64,000 nucleotides of DNA. Origin: Hordeum vulgare subsp. vulgare. Its lineage: Eukaryota; Streptophyta; Magnoliopsida; Poales; Poaceae. The notes beneath the pieces were generated by a model. That model ran no database searches and was not told the DNA's origin. It saw nothing but the letters and a program-made list of their open reading frames with translations. The stretch is taken from positions 561,988,176 to 562,052,175 of the forward strand of contig NC_058521.1 of assembly GCF_904849725.1 (NCBI RefSeq), given 5' to 3'. Made by a program: the position numbers and the translations under genes. Shown in pieces: positions 1 through 12,208 of the stretch. The first letter of the stretch is position 1, and each line of letters begins with the position of its first letter.

Positions 1-225
1 CGGAGAAGGAGGCAGAGTGCGCTCACGCACCAAAGGAGGCGGCAGAGGAGGAGGTAGAGTGCACTCATGCGTGGGAGGAGGCGGAGGAGGAGGGGGAGGA
101 GTGCGTTCACGCGCCCGAGGAGGCGGACTGCACTCACGCACCAGAGGAGGCGGAGGAGTCGGAGTGCACTCATGCGCCGGAGGAGGAGGAGGAGGAGGAG
201 GCGGAGTCCGCTAATCAGTCTGCTG
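1..225. repeat. GGA/CCT triplet-rich minisatellite encoding the proline-rich tail of the CACTA protein
   Basis: Imperfect units of about 30-36 bases combine GAGTGC(A/G)CTCACGC with runs of GGAGGA. On the minus strand this reads as proline runs alternating with short HECT/RERT-type motifs, in frame with the CACTA protein upstream. The array starts before base 1, so its full length is unknown. The plus-strand open frames here are by-products of the triplet repeat. Confidence 0.75.
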
Positions 226-1036
226 AGGCATCCAGTTTGGAAGCTTGATGTACTCCTTTCTCCATAGAAATGTAGACCTTAAAGTATTTTCCAAATGAAT
301 CTACCCTTCACATGTTGGGTAGTCAAGCTCCAGCTCCTCAAATCCCTCTGTTATTTCATCCACCGTCACAATAGCATAGCCATGTGGAATCGGACGGCAA
401 TGGAAAGTTCCCTCAGCTCGAGGAGGTAGAACAGAGCCAAGCACCGCCTTCAAGGTCAGGTTTTGGCATTTCGCCATTAGCACACAATGTTCAGCCTCTG
501 TGATACTATCCACGGGGTAGCGAGGAGCTGTGAAATCAGGCTGAACGAGCTCCGTGGAAGCCACGCTGCTTCTTCGTTGAGATGGCGGGGTAGCTTTTGT
601 GGAAACGTCCAAGGAAGGATCTTTGTGCCGCTGAGATGGTTGGCCAGTAGCTCGCTCGTTCTCAAGTTCCTCTAGTTTCGCTAATCTTGCACTGAGCTTC
701 TGCGTTTCGGTTGCTTCCTCTTTTTTCTTTCTATGTCGGCTTCTATAACCATCGCTATCGGGAAACCCATGCACCCACAGAATGGAGCCTGATGTGCCTT
801 GTGTTCGTCTAGGGTGTTCAGGATTCCCGAGGGCCTCTGTCACCTCGTCCTTCTATCTGTCAGGAATGAACGTCCCTTCCTGCGCTGCGTTGATTGCCTT
901 CTCAAGCTTGGTAATGGGTATTGCAAGTTGTTCGTTCGTCCAAACACACTGCCCTGATTTTGGATCCAAAGTTCCCCCAACCCCGAAGAACCAATTGCTT
1001 CACTGATCTGGCCAGTGAAATGTCTCCGGTTGGACC
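1..1036 (-). pseudogene. CACTA second ORF (plant transposase Ptta/En/Spm type), C-terminal part with DUF8039-like domain
   Basis: Read leftwards from 1036 this continues the exon broken at 11536 by the copia insertion. Recognisable blocks are a WFFG..GTLDP stretch near 1000-980, then EQLAIPITKLEKAI and a PDR motif just before 850, an EALGNPEHP block (about 840-815), a charged coiled segment (about 740-640), PPSQRRSSVASTEL (about 595-550) and the DUF8039-like block around PRYPVD...YHCRPIPHGYA (about 520-300). A frame change near 300 leads to WRKEYIKLPNW (about 275-235) and then a proline-rich tail encoded by the GGA-type repeat at 1-225. In-frame stops near 855 and 301 and the frameshift show that it is dead. 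The role of this protein family in CACTA transposition (TNP1/TNPA-like, DNA binding) is family knowledge, not visible here. Confidence 0.85.
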
Positions 1037-4000
1037 TGTTGGGGAACGTTGCATGGGAAACAAAAATTTTCCTACGCACACGAAGACCTATCATGGTGAT
1101 GTCCATCTATGAGAGGAGATTTGGATCTACGTACCCTTGTAGATCGCACAGTAGGAAGCGTTAAGAAACACAGTTGATGTAGTGGAACGTCCTCACGCCC
1201 CTCGATCCACCCACCGAACCGTCCCACGAACCGTCCCGCGATCCGTCCCACGATCCACTCCGATCTAGTGCCAAACGGACGACACCTCCGCGTTCAGCAC
1301 ACGTACAACTCGACGATGATCTCGGGCTTTGCTGCGGCAACAAAAGTCCGTCCGTGGCGCTTAGGAATTCTTCTTGTTACTTCTCTGGTTTGCGTCGGTT
1401 TTTCCCTTGAAGAGCAAAGGGTGATGCAACAAGAGCAGTAAGTATTTCCCTCAGTTTGAGAACCAAGGTATCGATCCAGAAGGAGGGCCTCGTCAAGTCC
1501 AGAGTACCTGCGCAAACACAAACAAGCTTGCACCCAACGCTTCAAAGGGGTTGTCAATCCCTTCAAGATTGTTTGCAAAGTGAGATCTGAAGGCGGAAAG
1601 TGCAAAGAAGTAAAAAGTGTAAGGCTGAAAATATGGTGTGGAGTAGACCCTGGGGGCCATAGTGTTCACTAAAGGCTTCTCTCATAATAGCAAATATCAT
1701 GGTGGGTGAACAAATTACTGTCGAGCAATTGATAGAACCGCGCAAAGTCATAACGATATCTAAGGCAATGATCATACATATAGGCATCACGTCCGAGACA
1801 AGTAGGCCGATACTTTATGCATCTACTACTATTACTCCACACATCGACCGCTATCCAGCATGCATCTAGTGTATTGAGTTCATGACGAATAGAGTAACGC
1901 CTTAAGCAAGATGACATGATGTAGAGGGATAATCTCAAACCAATGATGAAAACCCCATATTTTTACCCTTGATGGCAACAACATGATGCGTGCCTCGCTA
2001 CCCCTTCTGTCACTGGGTGAGGTCACCACACGGTATGAACCCAAAACCAAGCACTTCTCCCATTGCAAGAATCATTGATCTAGTTGGCCAGACAAAACCC
2101 ACAACTCGAAGAGAATTACAAGGATATGAAATCATGCATAAGAGAGATCAGAAGAAACTCAAATAAGATTCATAGATAATCTGATCATAAATCCACAATT
2201 CATCAGATCTCGACAAACACACCGCTAAAGAATATTACATCGTATAGATCTCCATGAAGATCATGGAGAACTTTGTATTGAAGATCCAAGAGAGAGAAGA
2301 AGCCATCTAGCTACTAGCTATGGACCCATAGGTCTATGGTTAACTACTCACGCATCATCGGATAGGTCATGGTGTTGATGAAGAAGCCCTCCGTGTACGA
2401 ATGCCCCCTCTGGAAGGGCACTCGAACGTGCCCCAGATGGGATCTTGCGGAGACAGAAGCTTGTGGTTGGCGGAAAAGTACTTTCGATGATCTCCTGATT
2501 TTTTTGGGATTTTTAGGGAATTTATAGGCGCAACCCCTAGGTCAGGAGACGCTCAGGGGTCCCACAAGCCTGGATAGCGCGGCCTCCCCCCTGGCCGCGG
2601 GGTGGGGGCTTGTGGGGCCCCTGAGGCTCCCCTGCCTTGGCTCCCAAGCTTCCCGATCTTCTTCCGTTCCAGAAAATATATTTTCGGGGATTTTCTTCCG
2701 TTTGGACTCCGTTTCAAAATCTCCTCTGAAAGGGGCCAAAAACATGGAAAAAATAGGAACTGGCACTTGGCACTGAGTTAATAAGTTAGTCCCAAAAAAT
2801 ATATAAAAGGCATGCAAAACATCCAAAGTTTGACAAGAAAATAGCATGAATCCATAAAAAATTATAGATACGTTGGAGACATATCAGCCTTCTTGATCCA
2901 GCAAGCAAGACGGAGAAGTAGATGAGTTCTCCGACAACGTGACGATGCTCCGGTGGTGGTGAGGGATCTACTCCTGCAGGGCTCCGCCTGAGCTCCGCAG
3001 AAATACGATCTAGAGGCAAAACTATGGTGTCTAGATCTGAGTTGCACGTGGCAAAGTTGTCTCAAATCAGCCCGAAATCACCAGTATATATAAGAGGGAT
3101 GTGGAGTGGACTTTCCTTGAGGGCCAAGACCCCAATGCGCGCTGAACAAGAGGAGGAGGAGGAGTCCTTTTCCAATCCTATTCCAACTAGGATTGGAAAG
3201 TGGAGTCCTTCCCTTCCTTCCCACCTTTTCTATTTTTTTCTTTCTTTGGTTTTTTCTCTTATGGCGCATAGGCCTTATTGGGCTGTCCCACCAGCCCACT
3301 AAGGGCTGGCGCGCCACCCATAAGTCCTTTGGTCTTCCCCCGGGAGGGTTGCCCCCCTCCCAGTGAACTTCCGGAACCCATTCGTCACTCCCGGTACATT
3401 CCCAGTAATGCCCGAAAACTTTCCGGTAACCAAATGAAGTCATCCTATATATCAATCTTCATCTCGGAACCATTCCGGAAACCCTCATGATGTCCGTGAT
3501 CTCATCCGAGACTCCGAACAACATTCAGTAACCACGCATATAAATCAACTATACTAAACATCGCCGAACCTTAAGTGTGCAGACCCTGCGGGTTCGAGAA
3601 CTATGTAGACATGCCCCGAGGTACTCCTCGGTCAATATCCAATAGCGGGACTTGGATGACCATATTGGATCCTACATATTCTCCGAAGATCTTGTCGGTT
3701 GAACCTCAGTGTCAAGGATTCATATAATCCCGTTTGTCATTCCCTTTGTCCTCTGGTATGTTACTTGACCGAGATTCGATCGTCGGTATCCGCCTACCTA
3801 TTTCAATCTCGTTACCGGCAAGTCTCTTTATTCGTTCCGTAATACAAGATCCCGTAACTTACACTTAGTCACATTGCTTGCAAGGCTTGTTTGTGATGTT
3901 GTATTACCGAGTGGGCCCCGAGATACCTCTCCGTCACACGGAGTTACAAATCCTAGTCTTGATCTATACTAACTCAATGGACACCTACGGAGAAACCTGT

Positions 4001-4431
4001 AGAGCACCTTTATAGTCACCCAGTTATGTTGTGATGTTTGATACACACAAGGTATTCCTCCAGTGCCAGTGAGTTATATGATCTCATGGTCATAGGAACA
4101 AATACTTGACACGTAGAAAACTATAGCAATAAAAGGACACGATCAATATGCTACGTTCATAATTTGGGTCTAGTCCATCACATGATTCTCCTAATGATGT
4201 GATCTAGTTATCAAGCAACAACACTTTGCACATAGTCAGAAAACCTTGACTATCCTTGATCAAGTGGCTAGCCAACTAGAGGCTTTCTAGGGACATTGTT
4301 GTGTCTATGTATCCACACATGTATCTATGTTTTCATTCAATACAATTATAGCATGGATAATAAACGATTATCTTTAAACAGGAAATATAATAATAACTAT
4401 TTATCATTGCCTCTAGGGCATATTTCCAACA
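1037..4431 (-). repeat. 3' LTR of copia element 1, carrying a solo-LTR insertion
   Basis: Begins TGTTGGGGAACG at 1037 and ends ATTTCCAACA at 4431 on the plus strand, matching the LTR at 9714-11530 throughout except for the foreign block 1330-2886. Without that block and its duplicated 5 bp the LTR is about 1.83 kb, close to the 1817 bp of its partner. A TATATATA box remains on the minus strand near 3091-3100. Confidence 0.93.
1330..2886 (-). mobile_element. Solo LTR of an Athila-group gypsy element (TGATAYGTCTCCAACG type)
   Basis: In minus orientation the block begins TGATATGTCTCCAACGTATC and ends GTTGCCGCAGCA, i.e. TG...CA termini, 1557 bp long. It interrupts the copia LTR exactly where the intact LTR reads CTCGGCCTTCTTG. 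Flanking 5-mers GGCTT (1325-1329) and GCCTT (2887-2891) are a TSD with one mismatch. No internal region is present, so this is a solo LTR. The same LTR family occurs at 42460-42799 plus 52524-53039. The name (Sabrina/WHAM group) is from memory and not certain. Confidence 0.85.
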
Positions 4432-4443
4432 GTCTCCCACTTG
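4432..4443 (-). promoter_or_regulatory. Polypurine tract of copia element 1
   Basis: Minus strand CAAGTGGGAGAC directly abuts the start of the 3' LTR, the expected place for the plus-strand primer of reverse transcription. Confidence 0.8.
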
Positions 4444-4483
4444 AACTAGAGTCAATAATCTAGTCCTCACATCGCCATGCGAT

Positions 4484-5767
4484 TTACATTGTAATAAATC
4501 GAACACCCATACAGTTCTGGTGTTGATCATGTTTTGCCCGTGGAAGAGGTTTAGTCAGCGGGTCTGCTACATTCAGATCCGTGTGCACTTTGCAAATATT
4601 CACGTCCTCTCCTTCGACGTAGTCGCGGATGATGTTGAAGCGTCGTTTGATGTGTCTGGTCTTCTTGTGAAACCTTGGTTCCTTTGCTAAGGCAATGGCA
4701 CCAGTGTTGTCACATAACAGAGTGAATGGATCTAGTGCGCTTGGCACAACTCCAAGATCTGTCATGAACTGCTTCATCCAGACACCTTCCTTTGCGGACT
4801 CCGAGGCAGCCATGTACTCCTCTTCACATGTAGAATCTGCTACGACGCTCTGCTTGGAACTGCACAAGCTTACCACACCCCCATTAAGAATAAATACGTA
4901 TCCGGTTTGTGACTTAGAGTCATCCGGGTCGGTGTCGAAACTTGCGTCGACGTAACCTTTTACGGCGAGCTCTTTGTCACCTCCATACACGAGAAACATT
5001 TCCTTAGTCCTTTTCAGGTACTTCAGAATATTCTTGACCACTGTCTAGTGGTCCAGTCCTGGATTACTCTGAAACCTGCTTGCCATACTTATGGCCTAGC
5101 TGACGTCTCGTCTAGTGCACAACATTGCATACATGATAGAATCTACAGCTGAAGCATAGGGGACGGAACTCATTTGTTCTCTATCTTCCGCAGTTGCTGG
5201 GCACCGAGTCTTACTCAATTTTATACCTTGTAATACTAGCATGAACCCCTTCTTGGACTAATCCATTTTGAACTTCATCAAAACTTTATCAGGGTATGTG
5301 CTTTGTGAAAGTCCTATCAGACGTTTCGATCTATCCCTATAGATCTTAATGCCTAGAATGTAAGCAGCTTCTCCTAGGTCCTTCACAGAGAAACTTTTAT
5401 TCAAGTAATCCTCTATGCTCTCCAAAAGCTCTACGTTGTTTCCAATCAGCAATATGTCATCCACATATAATATTAGAAATGCCACAGAGCTCCCACTCAC
5501 TTTCTTGTAAATACAAGATTCTCCAACCACTTGTATAAACCCAAATGCTTTGATCACCTCATCAAAGCGCTTATTCCAACTCCGAGATGCTTGCACCAGT
5601 CCATAAATGGATCGCTGGAGCTTGCATACTTTGTTAGCGTTATTTGGATCGACAAAACCTTCGGGTTGCATCATATACAACTCTTCCTTAAGAAAACCGT
5701 TAAGGAACGCTGTTTTGACATCCATCTGCCAGATTTCATAATCGTAAAAGGCAGCTATTGCTAACAT
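4484..5767 (-). pseudogene. Copia pol: reverse transcriptase (C-terminal part) and RNase H
   Basis: Minus-strand reading from 5767 starts in the reverse transcriptase with a WQMDVKTAFLNG block, continues to LILYVDDILLIGNN (the YVDD active site, near 5460) and VKDLGEA, then a stop near 5258. After a poorly preserved stretch, 5041-4484 carries RNase H: VDASFD (first catalytic Asp), the region around ADSTCEEEYMA (second, altered from the usual form) and CDNTGAI (third Asp), ending at LTKPLPR. The polyprotein end lies about 50 bp before the polypurine tract, as in other BARE1-type elements. Several frames are needed to read it, so it is a pseudogene. Confidence 0.9.
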
Positions 5768-5833
5768 GATTCGGACAGACTTAAGCCTCGCTACCGGTGA
5801 GAAAGTCTCATCGTAGTCAATTCCTTGAACTTG

Positions 5834-7246
5834 TCAAAAACCCTTTGCCACAAGTCGAGCTTTATAAATAGTCACATTACCGTCTCCGTCTGTCTTCTTC
5901 TTATAGATCCATTTGTTCTGAATAGCCTTGCGGCCTTCAGGTAGTACTTCTAAAGTCCACACTTTGTTCTCGTACACGGATCCTATCTCGGACTTCATGG
6001 CCTCCAGCCATTTGTTGGAACTCGGGCCCACCATTGCTTCTTCATAATTCGCAGGTTCATTGTTGTCCAACAACATAATTGTTAAGACATGATTACCGTA
6101 CCACTCAGGAGCAGTACGTGATCTTGTCGACCTGCGAGGTCCGATAGTAACTTGATCCGAAGTTTCATGATCATCATCATCAACTTGCTCCTCAACCAGC
6201 GCCGCAGGAACAGGGGTTTCCCCTTGCCCTGCGCCACCATCAAGAGGAATTAGAGGTTCGACAACCTCATCAAGTTCTATCTTCCTCCCACTCAATTCTT
6301 TAGAGAGAAACTCCTTCTCAAGAAAACCTTCGTTTTTAGCAACAAACACTTTGCCCTCGGATTTGAGATAGAAGGTATACCTAACTGTCTCTTTTGGGTA
6401 ACCTATGAAGACGCACTTTTCCGCTTTGGGTTCCAGCTTTTCAGGCTGAAGCTTTTTGACATAAGCATCACATCCCCAAACTTTAAGAAACGACAACTTT
6501 GGTCTTTTGCCATACCACAGTTCGTATGGTGTCATCGCAACGGATTTCGATGGTGCCCTATTTAACATGAATGCAACTGTCTCTAATGCATAACCCCAAA
6601 ATGATAATGGCAAATCGGTAAGAGACATCATAGATCGCACCATCTCTAATAAAGTACGATTACGACGTTCGGACACACCATTACGATGTGGTGTTCCAGG
6701 CGGTGTCAACTGTGAAACAATTCCACATTGTCTTAAGTGAGCACCAAACTCGAAACTCACATATTCACCCCCACGATCAGACCATAGGAACTTGATCTTC
6801 TTGTTACGATGATTTTCAACTTCACTCTGAAATTGCTTGAACTTTTCAAACGTTTCAGACTTGTGCTTCATCAAGTAGACATAACCATATCTACTCAAAT
6901 CGTCAGTGAAGGTGAGAAAATAACGATATCCGCCGCGCGCCTCCACACTCATCGGACCGCATACATCGGTATGTATGATTTCCAACAAGTCACTTGCACA
7001 CTCCACTTTTTCGGAGAACGGAGTCTTAGTCATCTTGACCATGAGGCATGGTTCGCACGTGTCAAGTGAATCAAAGTCAAGTGACTCCAAAAGTCCATTG
7101 GTATGGAGTTTCTTCATGCGCTTTACACCAATATGACCTAAGCTGCAGTGCCACAAAAACATGACGCTATCATTGTTAACTCTAACTCTTTTGGTCTCAA
7201 TGTTATGTATATGTGTATTATCGCTATCAAGATTCAATATGAACAA
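5834..7246 (-). pseudogene. Copia pol: integrase and start of reverse transcriptase
   Basis: 470 codons are open on the minus strand. The N-terminus has the gag-pre-integrase zinc-binding module (HCSLGHIG...CEPC), then the integrase core with D in HTDVCGP, D in SDRGGEY and E in GVSERRNRTL, the catalytic triad of retroelement integrases. A variable acidic linker follows, then the start of the reverse transcriptase (W..A...E, NKWIYKKK, KARLVAKGF). A TGA stop at 5831-5833 follows KGF and interrupts the RT. Upstream it is separated from the protease by a stretch with stops and frameshifts (7247-7326). Confidence 0.92.
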
Positions 7247-7326
7247 TCCTTGGGTGCATGACCATAAAAGATATTACTCATAGAAATAGAACAACCATTA
7301 TTCTCTGACTTAAACGAGTAACCGTC

Positions 7327-8460
7327 TCAGAATAAACAAGATCCAAATATAATGTTCATGCTTAACGCATACACTAAATAACATTTATTTAAGTTCATAA
7401 CTAATCCTGATGGTAACTGAAGTGAAACTGTGCCGACGGTGATTGCATCAACCTTGGAACCATTTCCCACGCACATCATCACTTCTTCCTTCGCCAGCCT
7501 TCGCTTATTCCGCAGTTCCTGTTTCGAGTTGCAAATATGAGCAACAGAACCGGTATCGAATACCCAGGCACTACTACGAGAGCTGGTTAAGTACACATCA
7601 ATAACATGTATATCGAATATACCTAATTTTTCTTTGGCCGCCTTCTTATCAGCCAGATACTTGGGGCAGTTGCGCTTCCAGTGACCCATACCCTTGCAAT
7701 AATAGCACTCCGTTTCAGACTTAGGTCCAGCTTTGGGTTTCTTGATCAGATTGGCAATAGGCTTGCCGCTCTTCTTTGAATTACCCTTCTTTACTTTGCC
7801 ATTTCTCTTGAAACTAGTGGTCTTATTCACCATCAACACTTGATGCTCTTTACAGAATTCTGACTCTGCGACTTTCAGCATCGCGAATAACTCGCCGGGT
7901 GACTTGTTCATCCCTTGCATGTTATAGTTCAACACAAAGTTCTTATAGCTTGGTGGGAGTGATTGAAGAATTATGTCAGTGATAGCCTCTTGCGGGAGTT
8001 CAATCCCCAGCTCAGCTAGACGGTTTGAGTACCCAGACATTTTGAGCACATGTTCACTAACAGACGAACTCTCCTCCATCTTGCAAGCATAGAATTTATT
8101 GAAGGTCTCATACCTCTCGATTCGGGCGTTCTTCTGAAATATAAACTTCAACTCCTGAAACATCTCATATGCTCCATGACGCTCAAAGCAACGTTGAAGT
8201 CCCGGCTCTAAGCCATACAAGACTGCACATTGAACTACTGAGTAGTCCTCCTTGCGTGCTAACCAAGCGTTCTTAGCATCTTGGTCAGCCGCGGCGGGTG
8301 GTTCATCTCCTAGCGTAGCATTAAGGACATAATCCTACTTCCCAGCGTGCAGGAGCAGCTTAAGATTACGAGCCCAGTCTACAAAGTTGCTTCCATCATC
8401 TTTCAACTTAGCTTTCTCTAGGAACGTATTAAAATTCAGGGTCACTGTCACGTGAGCCAT
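7327..8460 (-). pseudogene. Copia gag and aspartic protease
   Basis: The start is set at 8460 (ATG; protein opens MAHVTVTLNF), where the BARE1-type gag normally begins, about 1.25 kb inside the 5' LTR. A TAG near 8336 breaks it early; the frame from 8220 continues through the gag body to a zinc knuckle CYYCKGMGHWKRNC (CX2CX4HX4C, near 7710-7670) and a protease core WVFDTGS (near 7560). Gag packages the RNA and the protease would cut the polyprotein. Reading ends at a stop at 7327. Confidence 0.88.
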
Positions 8461-9713
8461 TGATCTACAACCCAAATATTTTCAAAGTGGACTTAGACTA
8501 TGTTCAAGATAATTAGAGTTTAACTAATCAAATTACTTGCTAAACTCCCACTCAAAAAGTACACCTCTCTAGTCATTTGAGTGGTCCATGATCCAATTTC
8601 ACTAGCTCAAGTCCGATCATCACGTGAGTTGAGGATAGTTTCAGTGGTAAGCATCTCTATGCTAATCATATCAACTATACGATTCATGCTCGACCTTTCG
8701 GTCTCATGTGTTCCGAGACCATGTCTGCACATGCTAGGCTCGTCAAGCTTAACCCGAGTGTTCCGCGTGTGCAACTGTTTTGCACCGGTTGTATGTGAAC
8801 GTTGAGTCTATCACACCCGATCATCACGTGGTTTCTCGAAACGACGAACTGTAGCAACGGTGCACAGTCGGGGAGAATACAATTTCGTCTTGAAATTTTA
8901 GCGAGATATCACCTCATAATGCTACCGTCGTTCTAAGCAAAATAAGGTGCATAAAAGGATTAACATCACATGCAATTCATAAGTGACATGATATGGCCAT
9001 CATCATGTGCTTCTTGATCTCCATCACCAAAGCACCGACACGATCTTCTTGTCACCGGCGCCACACCATGATCTCCATCAACGTGTCGCCATCGGGGTTG
9101 TCGTGCTACTAATGCTATTACTACTAAAGCTACGTCCTAGCAATATAGTAAACGCATCTGCAAACACAAACATTAGTTTAAAGAGAACCCTATGGCTCCT
9201 GCCGGTTGCCGTACCATCGGCGTGCAAGTCGATATTAACTATTACAACATGATCATCTCATACATCCAATATATCACATCACGTCATTGGCCATATCATA
9301 TCACAAGCATACCCTGCAAAAACAAGTTAGACGTCCACTAATTGTTGTTGCATGTTTTACGTGGCTGCCATGGGTATCTAGTAGATCGCATCTAACTTAC
9401 GCAAAAACCACAACGGAGATGTGCAAATTGCTATTTAACCTCTCCAAGGACCGCCTCGGTCAAAACCAATTCAACTAAAGTTGAAGAAACCGACACCCGC
9501 CAGTCATCTTTATGCAACGAGGTTGCATGTCAAGGTTTGAAACCAGTCTTTCCTAAGCGTACGAATAATGTCGGTCCGGGCTGCTTCAATCCAACAATAC
9601 CGCTGAATCGAGAAAAGACTAAGGAGGGCAGCAAATCGAACATCACCGTGCACAAAACCCTTTGTGTTCTACTCGAGATAACATCTACGCATGAACCTAG
9701 CTCATGATGCCAC
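8461..9713 (-). other. Copia element 1 untranslated leader with degenerate primer-binding site
   Basis: This is the 1.25 kb between the 5' LTR and gag. The minus strand next to the LTR reads GTGGCATCATGAGCTAG (9713-9697), a decayed form of the usual TGGTATCAGAGC site for initiator tRNA-Met. The rest matches the long leader typical of BARE1-type elements and has no supported gene. Confidence 0.8.
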
Positions 9714-11530
9714 TGTTGGGGAACGTTGCATTGGAAACAAAAAAATTCCTACGCACACGAAGACCTATCATGGTGATGTCCATCTACGAGAGGAGATTTG
9801 GATCTACGTACCCTTGTAGATCGCACATCAGGAAGCGTTAAGAAACACGGTTGATGTAGTGGAACGTCCTCACATCCCTCGATCCGCCCCGTGAACCGTC
9901 CCATGAACCGTCTCGTGATCTGTCCCACAATCCACTCCGATCTAGTGCCGAACGGACGACACCTCCGTGTTCAACACACTACAACTCGACGATGATCTCG
10001 GCCTTCTTGATACAGTAAGCAAGACAGAGAAGTAGATTTGTTCTCCAGCAGCGTGATGGCGCTCTGGTGGTGGTGAAGGATCTACTCTTGCAGGGCTCCG
10101 CCCGAGCTCCGCAGAAATACGATCTAGAGGCAAAACTATGGTGTCTAGATCTGAGTTGCATGTGGCGAAGTTGTCTCAAATCAGCCCTAAATCACCAGTA
10201 TATATAAGAGGGAGTGGGAGAGGACTTGCCTTGAGGGCCAAGCCACCAAGGTGCGCCGGCCAAGAGGAGGAGGAGGAGTCCTACTCCATTCCTAGTCCAA
10301 CTAGGATTGGAAAGTGGAGTCCTTCCCTTCCTTCCCACCTTTTCTTTTTTTTCCATTCTTTGGTTTTTTATCTTATGGCGCATAGGCCTTATTGGGCTGT
10401 CCCACCAGCCCACTAAGGGCTGGTGCACCACCCATAAGTCCTTTGGGCTTCCCCCGAGAGGGTTGGCCCCCTCGCGGTGAACTTCCTTAACCCATTCGTC
10501 ACTCCCGGTACATTTCCTGTAATGCCCGAAAACTTTCCGATAACCATATGAAGTCATCCTACATATCAATCTTCATCTCCGGACCATTATGGAAACCCTC
10601 GTGACGTCCGTGATCTCATCCGGGACTCCGAAAAACATTCGGTAACCACGCATATAACTCAACTATACTAAAACATCGCCGAACCTTATGTGTGCAGACC
10701 CTGGGGGTTCGAGAACTATGTAGACATGCCCCGAGGTACTCCTCGGTCAATATCCAATAGCGGGACCTGGATGCCCATATTGGATCCTACATATTCTCCG
10801 AAGATCTTATCGGTTGAACTTCATATAATCCTGTATGTTATTCCCTTTGTCCTTCGGTATGTTACTTGCCCGAGATTCGATCGTCGGTATCCGCATACCT
10901 ATTTCAATCTCGTTACCGGCAAGTCTCTTCACTCGTTCCGTAATACAAGATCCCGTGACTTACACTTAGTCACATTGCTTGCAAGGCTTGTGTGTGATGT
11001 TGTATTACCCAGTGGGCCCCGAGATACCTCTGTATCACACGGAGTGAAAATTCCCAGCCTTGATCCATACTAACTCAAGGACACCTTCGGAGATACCTGT
11101 AGAGCACCTTTATAATCACCCAGTTACATTGTGACGTTTGATACACACAAGGTATTCCTCCGGTGCCAGTGAGTTATATGATCTCATGGTCATAGGAACA
11201 AATACTTGACATGCAGAAAACTATAGCAATAAAACGACACGATCAATATGGTATGTTCATAGTTTGGGTCTAGTCCATCACATGATTCTCCTAATGATGT
11301 GATCCAGTTATCAAGCAACAACACTTTGCATATAGTCAGAAAACCTTGACTATCCTTGATCAACTGGCTAGCCAACTAGAGGCTTGCTAGGGACATTGTT
11401 GTGTCTATGTATCCACACATGTATCTATTTTTCATTTAATACAATTATAGCATGGATAATAAACGATTATCTTTAAACAGGAAGTATAATAATAACTATT
11501 TATCATTGCCTCTAGGGCATATTTCCAACA
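9714..11530 (-). repeat. 5' LTR of copia element 1
   Basis: 1817 bp, minus-strand ends TGTTGGAAATATGCCC and CGTTCCCCAACA. It aligns along its length with 1037-4431. A stretch of visible differences in the outer 250 bp suggests an old insertion. Overlapping open frames inside it (for example around 10192-10569) are repeated in the partner LTR and are not genes. Confidence 0.94.
10198..10210 (-). promoter_or_regulatory. LTR TATA box
   Basis: The minus strand reads CTCTTATATATAC in the middle of the 5' LTR, followed downstream by the transcribed R/U5 part. It is the likely core promoter of copia element 1. Confidence 0.6.
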
Positions 11531-11535
11531 GGACC

Positions 11536-12151
11536 CCTTTAGAAAGCAGGTCTTGCTCAACTTTTTCCCACAACGGCCGGTCTTTGCTATAGCCACCTAA
11601 CCCCGTATTATGGTGATACTTCTTGAGTGTAGCATTTCACTTGTTTGTCTCTGACCTTTGCTTACCCTTGTTCGATTTCTTGTAGGCCACAAATGCCGGC
11701 CAATGATCTCTGATCTTCTCATATTGACCGATGAACTCTGGAGTCTCATCTTTCTCGACAAACTTTGTGTTCAAATGTTTCCTTTAGTTCTTGAATAGTT
11801 CTGCCATCTTCTTAAGAGCAAACGCCTTGACCTTTCTCTATATAACTCGGTTATTCGGATCCTCCTCTGGCTGTAGAATGAAATTTGTCATCAATGAGGT
11901 CCAAAGATCTTCTTTCAGTCTATCATGGACATAAGAAACTTCAGGGTCTTTCTTCTTATTTCATTCGTGGATTGTGATCGGGAGCTGTCCCTAACAACAA
12001 CTCCGCACTGATGTACAAATGCGTTCTTGGTCCGCTTGGGAGCAATCGGTTGGTCATTTTCTGCGACTTCTGTGATCGTGAACCTTTCATCCTGGCGCAA
12101 CCTTTTCTTCGAGCCTCGTCTCCTTACAGAAGTTTGGCTCGATCCGGAGGG
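11536..12151 (-). pseudogene. CACTA second ORF, central exon up to the copia insertion
   Basis: A splice acceptor (TTCTTTTAG, minus strand, at 12152-12160) opens an exon reading PSGSSQTSVRRRGSKKRLR, DERFTITEVAENDQPIAPKRTKNAF and QCGVVVRD, all familiar from grass CACTA proteins. After decayed stretches with stops (first at about 11915) it resumes with an EFIGQYEKIRDHWPAFV-type block and ends in KDRPLWEKVEQDLLSKG at the insertion point. The copia element sits here and the protein resumes at 1036. Several in-frame stops and frameshifts are present. Confidence 0.82.
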
Positions 12152-12208
12152 CTAAAAGAAGAAAGGAGCGTTAATATATGTACATACCAAAACAATTAAT
12201 GCATCAAG

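Larger units (their letters stand above)
1037..11530 (-). mobile_element. Full-length copia retrotransposon, BARE1/Angela/WIS type
   Basis: The element lies on the minus strand between two LTRs (9714-11530 is the 5' LTR, 1037-4431 the 3' LTR with an insertion) and is flanked by a perfect TSD, GGACC. LTR ends are TGTTGGAAATATGCCC...CGTTCCCCAACA, the form I recognise for the BARE1/Angela/WIS family. Order inside is primer-binding site, gag, protease, integrase, reverse transcriptase, RNase H and polypurine tract, the Ty1/copia order. Coding frames are broken by stops and frameshifts and the two LTRs differ at many sites, so this copy is old and inactive. It inserted into an exon of the CACTA second gene. 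Confidence 0.95.

Noticed and set aside
17..267. Overlapping plus-strand frames of glycine/arginine-rich peptide
   Set aside because: Produced by the GGA triplet repeat. The minus strand continues the CACTA protein in frame.
3078..3455. 125-codon minus-strand open frame, repeated at 10192-10569
   Set aside because: Both lie at the same place in the two LTRs of copia element 1 over the promoter region; they reflect LTR sequence, not a gene.
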